A stretch of DNA of 64,000 nt from Hydrogenophaga sp. NFH-34. GTDB lineage: Bacteria > Pseudomonadota > Gammaproteobacteria > Burkholderiales > Burkholderiaceae_C. The DNA lies in assembly GCF_021401345.1 (NCBI RefSeq), contig NZ_JACBGE010000007.1:124001-188000 (forward strand). The letters run 5' to 3'. Each line of letters begins with the position of its first letter. Within the stretch, counting starts at the first letter, position 1. A model generated the notes under the pieces. It saw only the letters and a list, made by a program, of their open reading frames with translations. It was not told the DNA's origin and made no database searches. The position numbers and the translations under genes were made by a program. This document shows positions 39,128-46,390 of the stretch, in pieces.

Positions 39128-39169
39128 GACCAATTGACGCAAGACGGGGGCGGGTGTGTCGCCCACACT
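39128..39169 (+). promoter_or_regulatory. Regulon promoter module, site 8 (BioD-like gene)
   Basis: Box GACCAATTGACGCAAGAC (39128-39145), 18-bp gap, CACACT (39164-39169). Back to back with site 7, 41 bp away. Start predicted near 39176. Confidence 0.77.
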
Positions 39170-39217
39170 GGTTTCCGGCCATGTGGCCTGCCCGACACCC
39201 TTGCCCAGGAAAACCAC

Positions 39218-39904
39218 TTGGCCTTCCATCCTGCCCGCCAGACGGTTGCTGAACCGGCTCCCGCCTCGTTCTGTGTGCTGGGCATGGCCGAGAGCGTGCA
39301 CTGGGTGTCGCTCGCGCTCATGCGGGCGGTGCGGGCCCAGGGGTTTCGCACCACCGGCCTGATGCCGGTGGCGCGCGACGCGCAGTGGCGCCATGGCCGC
39401 TGGCACAGCGCGCGCGTGGCGCGCCTGCAGGCGGCCAGCTCGTTCGACTTCCCGGCCAGTGCGCTGTGCACCGCGCCCGTGCCCGATCCGGCGGTCACGG
39501 CCGCGCCACCCCGGTTCGACCCGGAGGCGGTGGCCGAGAGCTACGCCGCACTGGCCACCTGGACCGACGTGGTGGTGGTTGACGGCGTGGGCGACCCCGA
39601 CGCGGCGCTGGCGCCGGGCTTCACGCTGGCAGATCTGGCGCAGTCGCTGGGGCTGCCGGTGATCGTGGTGTGCGAGGACGACGCCGCGGCGCTGCAGGCG
39701 TCGTGCGCGCTGGTCAAACGCTGCCGCGCCCGCGGCCTGCGCGTGGCGGGCTGGGTGCAGGTGGGGCAGCACCCGCAGGCCTGCGCGGCCGGCATCCCCC
39801 GGCTCGGGGTGCTGCCGCGCGATGACCTGCAGCAGCCCGGGGTCGCCGCCTGCCACGTCGATGCGGCCCGGCTGATCGAGGCGCTGGGGCCCGCCACCCC
39901 CTGA
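39218..39904 (+). CDS. BioD-like protein, probable pseudoenzyme
   Basis: 228 residues, resembling dethiobiotin synthetase along its whole length: SLALMRAVRAQGFRTTGLMPVARD corresponds to the BioD alpha1-beta2 region, and VVVVDGVGD to the VEGAGG loop. The P-loop is gone: GMAESVHWV (22-30) where BioD has GTDTEVGKT. The BioD lysine in GYKPVASG is M49. ATP-dependent ureido-ring closure is therefore unlikely. TTG 39218 is chosen because CCAGGA lies at 39205-39210 and the start lies after the predicted transcription start. Its own regulon promoter and the nearby biotin-dependent carboxylase genes make a regulatory or biotin-related role possible. Confidence 0.75.
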   Translation: MAFHPARQTVAEPAPASFCVLGMAESVHWVSLALMRAVRAQGFRTTGLMPVARDAQWRHGRWHSARVARLQAASSFDFPASALCTAPVPDPAVTAAPPRFDPEAVAESYAALATWTDVVVVDGVGDPDAALAPGFTLADLAQSLGLPVIVVCEDDAAALQASCALVKRCRARGLRVAGWVQVGQHPQACAAGIPRLGVLPRDDLQQPGVAACHVDAARLIEALGPATP

Positions 39905-39916
39905 GCCTGCCGCGGC

Positions 39917-39958
39917 AGCCAGTCCGCGCAAGACAGCCCGCAGCCATCGCCGAACAAT
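39917..39958 (+). promoter_or_regulatory. Regulon promoter module, site 9 (large ACAD gene)
   Basis: Box AGCCAGTCCGCGCAAGAC (39917-39934), 18-bp gap, AACAAT (39953-39958). Start predicted near 39965. Confidence 0.8.
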
Positions 39959-40003
39959 GCCGGCAACGGACCCCTTTCGGGTCTGTCCCTGTTGCTGACT
40001 GCC

Positions 40004-41845
40004 ATGACCTTTCGTGCCACCCTGGACCTGCTGCTGCTCGACTGGCTGCAGGCCGCCGCGCTGACGGCGCGCCCCCGCTTCGCCGACCACTCTGCGGACA
40101 CCTTCGCCGCGGTGCTCGACCTCAGCGAACGCCTGGCACAGGACAAGTTCGCGCCCCACAACCGGCGCGCCGACACCGAAGAGCCGCACTTCGACGGCGA
40201 GCGCGTGCACCTGCCCGAAGCCACGCGCGAGGCGGTGCAGGCCCATGCCGAAGCCGGCCTGCGCGCGGCGGGGCAGGACGCCGAATGCGGCGGCATGCAA
40301 CTGCCCTACGTGGTGGAAGCGGCCTCGCGCAGCTTCTTCATGAAAGCCAGCATCGGCATCGACGCCTACGCCATGCTCACCACGGCCAACGCCAACCTGC
40401 TCATGGCGCATGGCACGCCGGCGCAGCGCGCCGCGTTTGCCGTGCCCGAACTCGATGGCCGCTACACCGGCACCATGTGCCTGAGCGAGCCGCAGGCCGG
40501 CTCCAGCCTGGGGGACATCCTCACGCGCGCGGTGCCGGACGGCGCCGGCAGCGACGCCGATCCGCTCGGCCCGCGCTACCGCCTGCAAGGCCACAAGATG
40601 TGGATCTCCGGGGGCGAACACGAGCTGGCCGACAACATCGTGCACCTGGTGCTGGCCAAGGTGCCCGGTGCCGACGGCCGCCTGCCGCCGGGCGTCAAGG
40701 GGATTTCGCTGTTCATCGTGCCGCGCTGGCTGGTGAATGCCGACGGCCGCCTCACCGGCACGCGCAACGACGTGGCGCTCGCCGGGCTCAACCACAAGCT
40801 GGGCTACCGCGGCACGGTCAACACCCTGCTCAATTTCGGGGAAGGCCGGTACCCGGTGGCCGGGCGCGCGGGTGCCGTCGGCTACCGCGTCGGGGCCGAA
40901 GGCGACGGCCTGCGCTGCATGTTCCACATGATGAACGAGGCGCGCATCCAGGTGGGGCTGGGGGCCACCATGCTCGGGTGGGCGGGCTACGAGGCCGCGC
41001 TCGACTACGCACGCCAGCGCCCCCAGGGCCGGCCCGCCGGCCCGGCCGGGCGGGACCCCGCCACACCGCCGCGGCCCATCATCGAACATCCCGATGTGCG
41101 CCGCATGCTGCTGGCGCAGAAGGCCTATGCCGAAGGCGGCCTGGCCCTGGGGCTGTACTGCGCGCGGCTGGTGGACGACAAGGCCACGGGCGACGCCGCG
41201 CTGGCCAGCGAAGCCGGTGCCTTGCTGGAGCTGCTGACCCCCGTGGCCAAAAGCTGGCCCAGCGAGTGGTGCCAGGAAGCCAACAGCCTGGCGATCCAGG
41301 TGCACGGCGGCTACGGCTACACGCGCGATTTCGCGGTGGAACAGCACTGGCGCGACAACCGGCTCAACATGATCCACGAAGGCACGCACGGCATCCAGGC
41401 GCAAGACCTTCTGGGTCGCAAGGTGCGCGCCGAGGGCGGCCGGGCGCTGGCCCTGTGGCAGGCCCGGCTGCAGGACACGGCGCGCCGCGCGCGCGCGGTG
41501 GTGGCCCTGCAGCCGATGGCCGATGCGCTGGAGGACGCGGCCGCGCTCGTCACCGCCGCCACCCAGGCCGCCTGGCGCGGCGACCGGCCCGACGTGGCCA
41601 CCCACAACGCCATGGGCTATCTGCGCGGCTTCGGCCACACCGTGGTGGCCTGGCTCTGGCTCGACCTGGCGACGCTGGCGTCACAGCGCCTGGAGGCTGG
41701 CGCGGGCGATGCCCAGCTGCTGCAGGGCCAACTGGCGGCGGCGCGCTACTTCTTCGTGCGCGAGCTGCCCCAGGTGGGGGCCTGGCTGGCGCCGGTGATC
41801 GACGGCGACGACCAGCTGGCCACGCTCGACACGGACGTGCTCTGA
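40004..41845 (+). CDS. Acyl-CoA dehydrogenase with extra C-terminal domain
   Basis: 613 residues, long FadE-like type with an N-terminal extension and an additional C-terminal domain. CLSEPQAGSSLGDI, GHKMWISGGEHELADNIVHLVLAK, QVHGGYGYTRDFAVEQHWRDNRLNMIHEGTHGIQAQDL: the catalytic Glu in HEGT is present. Dimeric ACADs of this size usually use large or branched substrates. An upstream TTG at 39992 is in frame, but ATG 40004 matches the family better. No strong ribosome site is visible. Confidence 0.87.
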   Translation: MTFRATLDLLLLDWLQAAALTARPRFADHSADTFAAVLDLSERLAQDKFAPHNRRADTEEPHFDGERVHLPEATREAVQAHAEAGLRAAGQDAECGGMQLPYVVEAASRSFFMKASIGIDAYAMLTTANANLLMAHGTPAQRAAFAVPELDGRYTGTMCLSEPQAGSSLGDILTRAVPDGAGSDADPLGPRYRLQGHKMWISGGEHELADNIVHLVLAKVPGADGRLPPGVKGISLFIVPRWLVNADGRLTGTRNDVALAGLNHKLGYRGTVNTLLNFGEGRYPVAGRAGAVGYRVGAEGDGLRCMFHMMNEARIQVGLGATMLGWAGYEAALDYARQRPQGRPAGPAGRDPATPPRPIIEHPDVRRMLLAQKAYAEGGLALGLYCARLVDDKATGDAALASEAGALLELLTPVAKSWPSEWCQEANSLAIQVHGGYGYTRDFAVEQHWRDNRLNMIHEGTHGIQAQDLLGRKVRAEGGRALALWQARLQDTARRARAVVALQPMADALEDAAALVTAATQAAWRGDRPDVATHNAMGYLRGFGHTVVAWLWLDLATLASQRLEAGAGDAQLLQGQLAAARYFFVRELPQVGAWLAPVIDGDDQLATLDTDVL

Positions 41846-41849
41846 GGTC

Positions 41850-41891
41850 AGCCACTGCGCGCAAGTCGCGGCGGGGGCCGGTTCCTAGAAT
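41850..41891 (+). promoter_or_regulatory. Regulon promoter module, site 10 (ACAD gene)
   Basis: Box AGCCACTGCGCGCAAGTC (41850-41867), starting five bases after the preceding stop codon; 18-bp gap; TAGAAT (41886-41891), the best -10 of the set (5 of 6). Confidence 0.8.
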
Positions 41892-41945
41892 GAAAAACGC
41901 GGCCCGCAGCCACCCCGGCTGCGGGGCTTTCCCCCTCTCAGCCCC

Positions 41946-43115
41946 ATGTTCGACTTTCCTTCCGCGCCCCATTACTTCACCGCCGAACACGACGCCTTCC
42001 GCGAAGCGCTGCGCGACTTCGTGGCGCGCGAGATCACCCCGTTCGCGGCCGACTGGGACGAGGCCGAAGGCTTTCCGCGCGAGCTCTACCGCAAAGCCGC
42101 CGATCTGGGCGTGCTGGGCGTGGGCTACGACGAAGCCTATGGCGGCACACCGGCCGACGTGTTCTACCACCTCATCGTTTCGGAAGAGATTGCGCGCTGC
42201 GGCGCCGGTGGGGTGGGGGCGTCGCTGCTCTCGCACACCATCGGGCTGCCGCCCGTGGCCCGTTTCGGCAGCGAGGCGCTGAAGCAGCGCATCATTCCCG
42301 AGGTGCTGCGCGGCGAAAAGATCGCCGCGCTGGCCGTGACCGAGCCCTCGGGCGGCTCCGACGTGGCGGCGCTCAAGACCACCGCCGTGCGCGATGGCGA
42401 CCACTACGTCGTCAACGGCGAAAAGGTCTTCATCACCTCGGGCATGCGGGCCGACTACTTCACGGTCGCGGTGCGCACCGATCCGGCCAGCAAGGGCGCC
42501 TCGGGCATTTCGGCGTTGCTGATCGAAGGCGACGCGGCGGGCCTCTCGCGCACCGCGCTCAAGAAGATGGGCTGGTGGGCGTCGGACACGGCGCACCTGC
42601 GCTTCGACAACGTGCGCGTGCCGGCGAGTCAGTTGCTGGGCGTGGAGCACCAGGGCTTCAAGGTGTTCATGAACAACTTCAACAGCGAGCGCCTGGGCAT
42701 GTCGGCGCAGGCCTGCGCCTACGCGCAGGTCTGTCTGGAAGAGGCGCTGGACTGGGCGCGCGAACGCAAGACCTTCGGCATGAGCCTGTCCGAGCGGCAG
42801 GTGATCCGCCACAAGCTGGTCGACATGTACGCCCGCATCGACGCCGCGCGCAGCCTGATCTACGACCTGGCCTGGCGCCTGCGCGAAGGGGTGGGCGACG
42901 CCAACGAGCTGGTCGCCCGCACCTGCATGGCCAAGATCCTGTCGACGCAGGCCATGCAGTTCTGCGCCGACCAGGCGGTGCAGATCCTGGGCGGCATGGG
43001 GTTCATGCGCGGTACGCGCAGCGAACGCATCTACCGCGAGGTCAAGGTGATGATGATCGGCGGCGGTTCCGAAGAAATCATGAAAGACCTGTCGGCGCGC
43101 CAGCTCGGTTTCTGA
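41946..43115 (+). CDS. Acyl-CoA dehydrogenase
   Basis: 389 residues. VTEPSGGSDVAALKTTAVRDGDHYVVNGEKVFITSG is the FAD/substrate region; the catalytic Glu is likely the one in NNFNSERLGMSAQ, as in the isovaleryl/long-chain group, because the C-terminal position reads IGGGSEEIM. Single-gene unit between two regulon promoters, preceded by the box at 41850. Substrate unknown, possibly a branched or citronellyl-like acyl-CoA. Confidence 0.87.
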   Translation: MFDFPSAPHYFTAEHDAFREALRDFVAREITPFAADWDEAEGFPRELYRKAADLGVLGVGYDEAYGGTPADVFYHLIVSEEIARCGAGGVGASLLSHTIGLPPVARFGSEALKQRIIPEVLRGEKIAALAVTEPSGGSDVAALKTTAVRDGDHYVVNGEKVFITSGMRADYFTVAVRTDPASKGASGISALLIEGDAAGLSRTALKKMGWWASDTAHLRFDNVRVPASQLLGVEHQGFKVFMNNFNSERLGMSAQACAYAQVCLEEALDWARERKTFGMSLSERQVIRHKLVDMYARIDAARSLIYDLAWRLREGVGDANELVARTCMAKILSTQAMQFCADQAVQILGGMGFMRGTRSERIYREVKVMMIGGGSEEIMKDLSARQLGF

Positions 43116-43167
43116 GCGGGCGTTCGGGGGCGCCCTGCTGGAGGCGGCCCTGTGCCTGGGCTGCCTG

Positions 43168-43195
43168 TGGATTCCCGCGTGCGCGGGAATGACGG
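43168..43195. repeat. Palindromic repeat ATTCCCGCG-TG-CGCGGGAAT, copy 1
   Basis: A 28-base sequence, identical to 43275-43302. The core 43171-43190 is an inverted repeat with 9-bp arms. Similar elements (ATTCCCGC..GCGGGAATGACG) are common small intergenic repeats in proteobacteria. Part of the 463-base gap 43116-43578 that contains no gene. Confidence 0.75.
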
Positions 43196-43274
43196 GTGCT
43201 GGGTGCCCGGGACCCGCGCCAAGGGCGAAGCGTTGGGGGGCAGGTGATTCGCCGCCGGGCCGCTGTGAGGTGGC

Positions 43275-43302
43275 TGGATTCCCGCGTGCGCGGGAATGAC
43301 GG
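43275..43302. repeat. Palindromic repeat ATTCCCGCG-TG-CGCGGGAAT, copy 2
   Basis: Second identical copy in the same orientation, 107 bases from the first; core palindrome 43278-43297. The 79 bases between the copies are GC-rich, with no gene. Confidence 0.75.
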
Positions 43303-43330
43303 TTTCCCTGGGGACATCGACTCGTGCAGT

Positions 43331-43440
43331 GGCGGAGCGTGGGGGCACCGGGCCAGCCGTCGGGCCGCCCCAAGGTTGGCCCAGCCCCCTCGGGGGGCAG
43401 CGACCCGCGTCAGCGGCGGAGCGTGGGGGTCACGATCCGG
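43331..43440. repeat. GC-rich hairpin repeat cluster
   Basis: GGCGGAGCGTGGGGG occurs at 43331-43345 and 43416-43430, flanking a CCCCCTCGGGGGG hairpin and a CGCGTCAGCGGCGG segment that is the inverse of the core in the 32807/37041/52380 family. It lies just before the regulon promoter at 43476. Confidence 0.5.
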
Positions 43441-43475
43441 CGCCGGGCCACCCCGGGACAACCCGGGCCGCAGGC

Positions 43476-43517
43476 AGCCAATTCTCGCAAGACACTGTGT
43501 CGCGGCACTCCTACGAT
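43476..43517 (+). promoter_or_regulatory. Regulon promoter module, site 11 (carboxylase operon)
   Basis: Box AGCCAATTCTCGCAAGAC (43476-43493), 18-bp gap, TACGAT (43512-43517). Start predicted near 43524, 55 bases before the carboxyltransferase gene. Drives six genes to 52376. Confidence 0.82.
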
Positions 43518-43578
43518 GACTTCCACACCGTCGCCAGGCCTTCGGCCCCGCGGCACCGAGCGCAATCTTCCGATTCCT

Positions 43579-45198
43579 ATGGCACACATCGAGTCCCAAC
43601 TGTCCGTCACCAGTGACACCTACCAGGCCAACCGCGAAGGCATGCAGGCGCTGCTTGAGCGTGTGCGTCTGTACGAAGCCCGCGCGCGCCAGAAATCGGC
43701 CGCCTCGCGCGAGCGGTTTGAAAAGCGCGGGCAGATGCTGCCGCGCGACCGCCTTGCGCTGTTGCTCGACCCGGGTGCGCCCTTTCTCGAAATCGCCTCG
43801 CTCGCGGGCCTGGGCATGGACCAGGCCGACCTCGACCGCAGCGTGCCCGGCGGTGGCGTGATCGCCGGCATCGGCTTCGTTTCGGGCATCCGCTGCATGG
43901 TGATGGCGTCCGACTCCGGCATCGACGCCGGCGCGCTCCAGCCCATGGGGCTGGACAAGATCCTGCGCGTGCAGGAGCTGGCGCTGGAAAACAAGCTGCC
44001 CTATGTGCAACTCGTCGAAAGCGCGGGCGCCAACCTCATGGCCTACCGGGTCGAAGACTTCATCCACGGTGGCAGTTCCTTCCGCAACCTGGCGCGCCTG
44101 TCGGCCGCGGGCTTGCCGGTGGTGACGGTGACGCACGGCTCGTCCACCGCCGGCGGCGCCTACCAGACCGGCCTGTCCGACTACATCATCCTGGTGCGGG
44201 GGCGCTCCAGGGCCTTTCTGGCCGGCCCGCCGCTGCTCAAGGCCGCCACGGGCGAAATCGCCACCGAGGAAGAACTCGGCGGCGCGGTGATGCACACCAG
44301 CATCTCGGGCCTGGGCGACTACCTCGCCGAGGACGACCGCGACGCGCTGCGCATCGCCCGCGAGGTGCTGGGCCAGATCGACTGGAACCGCGACACGCCC
44401 GCCGATGCGCCGCGCGCCTTCAAGCCGCCCCGCTACGACACCGAGGAGCTGCTGGGCATCATGCCGATGGACCACAAGCGGCCGGTGGACATGAAGGAGG
44501 TGATCGCGCGCATCGCCGACGACTCCGAGTTCCTGGAGTTCGGCGAGAACTACGGCAGCGCCACCGTCTGCGGCCACCTCAAGATCGAAGGCTGGCCGCT
44601 GGGCGTGATCACCAACAACGGCCCCATCGACCCGGCCGGCGCCACCAAGGCCACGCACTTCATCCAGGCCTGCTGCCAGTCGAAGACGCCCATCCTCTAC
44701 CTCAACAACACGACCGGCTTCATGGTCGGCCGCGCCTACGAGGAGGGCGGCATCATCAAGCACGGCTCCAAGATGATCCAGGCCGTGACCAACGCCACCG
44801 TGCCGCAGATCACCATCTACTGCGGCGCCTCGTTCGGCGCTGGCAACTACGGCATGTGCGGCCGCGGCTTCCATCCGCGCTTCTGCTTCTCGTGGCCCAA
44901 CGCCAAGACGGCGGTCATGGGCGGCGAGCAGGCGGCGCAGACCATGGCCATCGTCACCGAGGCGGCGATGCGCCGCAAAGGTGAGGTGGACCACGCCAAG
45001 ATCGAAGCGCTCAAGCAGGGCATCGTCGAACGGTTCGACCGCCAGATGAGCGTGTTCACCACCAGCGCGCGCCTGCTCGATGACGGCGTCATCGACCCGC
45101 GCGACACCCGCGCCGTGCTGGCCAACGTGCTGGCCCTGTGCCGCGAAGCCGCCGCCCGCGAACCCCAGGCCATGCAGTTCTCCGTGGCCCGCCCCTGA
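43579..45198 (+). CDS. Acyl-CoA carboxylase carboxyltransferase (beta) subunit, AtuC/MCC-like
   Basis: 539 residues. Transfers CO2 from carboxybiotin to an acyl-Co[22 protein letters not shown] and FLAGPPLLKAATGEIATEEELGG form the acyl-CoA site; TNNGPIDPAGATKATHFIQ and YCGASFGAGNYGMCGRGF the carboxybiotin side. SGLGDYLAEDD replaces the SGVADHYA-type stretch of methylcrotonyl-CoA carboxylase, and HGGSSFRNLARLS lacks the bulky F-Y region of that enzyme. This favours a larger substrate such as geranyl-CoA, by comparison from memory. ATG 43579 fits the promoter. Its alpha partner is at 46391. Confidence 0.87.
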   Translation: MAHIESQLSVTSDTYQANREGMQALLERVRLYEARARQKSAASRERFEKRGQMLPRDRLALLLDPGAPFLEIASLAGLGMDQADLDRSVPGGGVIAGIGFVSGIRCMVMASDSGIDAGALQPMGLDKILRVQELALENKLPYVQLVESAGANLMAYRVEDFIHGGSSFRNLARLSAAGLPVVTVTHGSSTAGGAYQTGLSDYIILVRGRSRAFLAGPPLLKAATGEIATEEELGGAVMHTSISGLGDYLAEDDRDALRIAREVLGQIDWNRDTPADAPRAFKPPRYDTEELLGIMPMDHKRPVDMKEVIARIADDSEFLEFGENYGSATVCGHLKIEGWPLGVITNNGPIDPAGATKATHFIQACCQSKTPILYLNNTTGFMVGRAYEEGGIIKHGSKMIQAVTNATVPQITIYCGASFGAGNYGMCGRGFHPRFCFSWPNAKTAVMGGEQAAQTMAIVTEAAMRRKGEVDHAKIEALKQGIVERFDRQMSVFTTSARLLDDGVIDPRDTRAVLANVLALCREAAAREPQAMQFSVARP

Positions 45199-45218
45199 AT
45201 CTTTCGCCCAACCCCGCC

Positions 45219-46376
45219 ATGCAACTCACCCCCGAACACGAACAGATCCGTGACACCATCCGCCGCTGGATTGCCGAGAAGGTCAATCCCCATGTGGACG
45301 CCTGGGAGGAGGCCGAAATCTTCCCCGCCCACCAGGTGTTCCGCCAGATGGGCGAACTGGGCCTGCTGGGCCTGAACAAGCCGGTCGAAAACGGTGGCAT
45401 GGGGCTGGACTATTCCTACGCCGCCGTGCTGGCCGAAGAGCTGGCGCAGATCAACTGCGGCGGCATTCCCATGGCCATCGGCGTGCAGACCGACATGTGC
45501 ACGCCGGCGCTGGCCCACCGCGGCAGTGCGGAGCTGCGGGCCGAGTTCCTGGCGCCCGCCATCTCGGGCGAATACGTCGGCTGCCTGGGCGTGTCCGAAG
45601 TGGGCAGCGGCTCCGACGTGGCGTCCATCAAGACCACCGCGCGCAAGGACGGGGACGACTACATCATCAACGGCGGCAAGATGTGGACCACCAACGGCAC
45701 GCAGGCCGACTTCTGCTGCGTGCTGGCCAACACCTCCGACGGCCCGGTGCACAAGAACAAGTCGCTCATCATCGTGCCGATGAAGACCAAGGGCGTCGAG
45801 GTTGCCAAGAAGATCCGCAAGATCGGCATGGACGCCTCCGACACCGCGCAACTGTTCTTCGACGACGTGCGCGTGCCGCAGCGCTACCGCGTGGGCGAGG
45901 AGGGGCAGGGCTTCATCTACCAGATGGAGCAGTTCCAGGTCGAGCGCCTGTGGGGCGCGCTCAACACCTGCGCCTTCGCACAGCGCGCCATCGACATCAC
46001 CATCGAATACACACGCGATCGCCAGGTGTTCGGCAAGCCGCTGCTGGACAACCAGGTCGTGTACTTCAAGCTGGCCGAACTGCAGGCCGAGGTGGAGGCC
46101 GTGCGCGCGCTGAACTGGCGTGGCGTGGAAATGATCGTGCGCGGCGAAGACGCCACCCACGTGGCCACCATGGCCAAGTTCAAGGTGGGCCGCCTGGTGC
46201 GCCAGGTGACCGACAGCTGCCTGCAGTACTGGGGCGGCATGGGCTTCGTCAAAGAGAGCCTCATCTCGCGCTTCTACCGCGACTTCCGCCTCAGCTCCAT
46301 CGGCGGTGGCGCCGACGAGGTGATGCTGCAGATTCTGTCCAAGAACATGGGCATCTTCCCCAAGAAAGCCGCCTGA
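45219..46376 (+). CDS. Acyl-CoA dehydrogenase, AtuD-like
   Basis: 385 residues. Resembles citronellyl-CoA dehydrogenase (AtuD) and long-chain ACADs: VSEVGSGSDVASIKTTARKDGDDYIING, MWTTNGTQADFCCVLANTSDG, and FQVERLWGALNTCAF with the probable catalytic Glu. The C terminus SSIGGGADEVMLQILSKNMG lacks YEGT. It sits between the two carboxylase subunit genes, as atuD does relative to atuC in Pseudomonas. Start ATG 45219; the upstream part of the frame overlaps the carboxyltransferase gene. Confidence 0.85.
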   Translation: MQLTPEHEQIRDTIRRWIAEKVNPHVDAWEEAEIFPAHQVFRQMGELGLLGLNKPVENGGMGLDYSYAAVLAEELAQINCGGIPMAIGVQTDMCTPALAHRGSAELRAEFLAPAISGEYVGCLGVSEVGSGSDVASIKTTARKDGDDYIINGGKMWTTNGTQADFCCVLANTSDGPVHKNKSLIIVPMKTKGVEVAKKIRKIGMDASDTAQLFFDDVRVPQRYRVGEEGQGFIYQMEQFQVERLWGALNTCAFAQRAIDITIEYTRDRQVFGKPLLDNQVVYFKLAELQAEVEAVRALNWRGVEMIVRGEDATHVATMAKFKVGRLVRQVTDSCLQYWGGMGFVKESLISRFYRDFRLSSIGGGADEVMLQILSKNMGIFPKKAA

Positions 46377-46390
46377 GCGCCCTGCCCACC

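Noticed and set aside
39017-41638. Upstream extension of the AtuA-family frame (total 1475 codons)
   Set aside because: The extension is antisense to the BioD-like and ACAD genes and low-complexity; homology and the promoter place the start at 39016.
43168-43440. CRISPR array
   Set aside because: Only two identical repeats, each internally palindromic, with no regular spacers and no cas genes.
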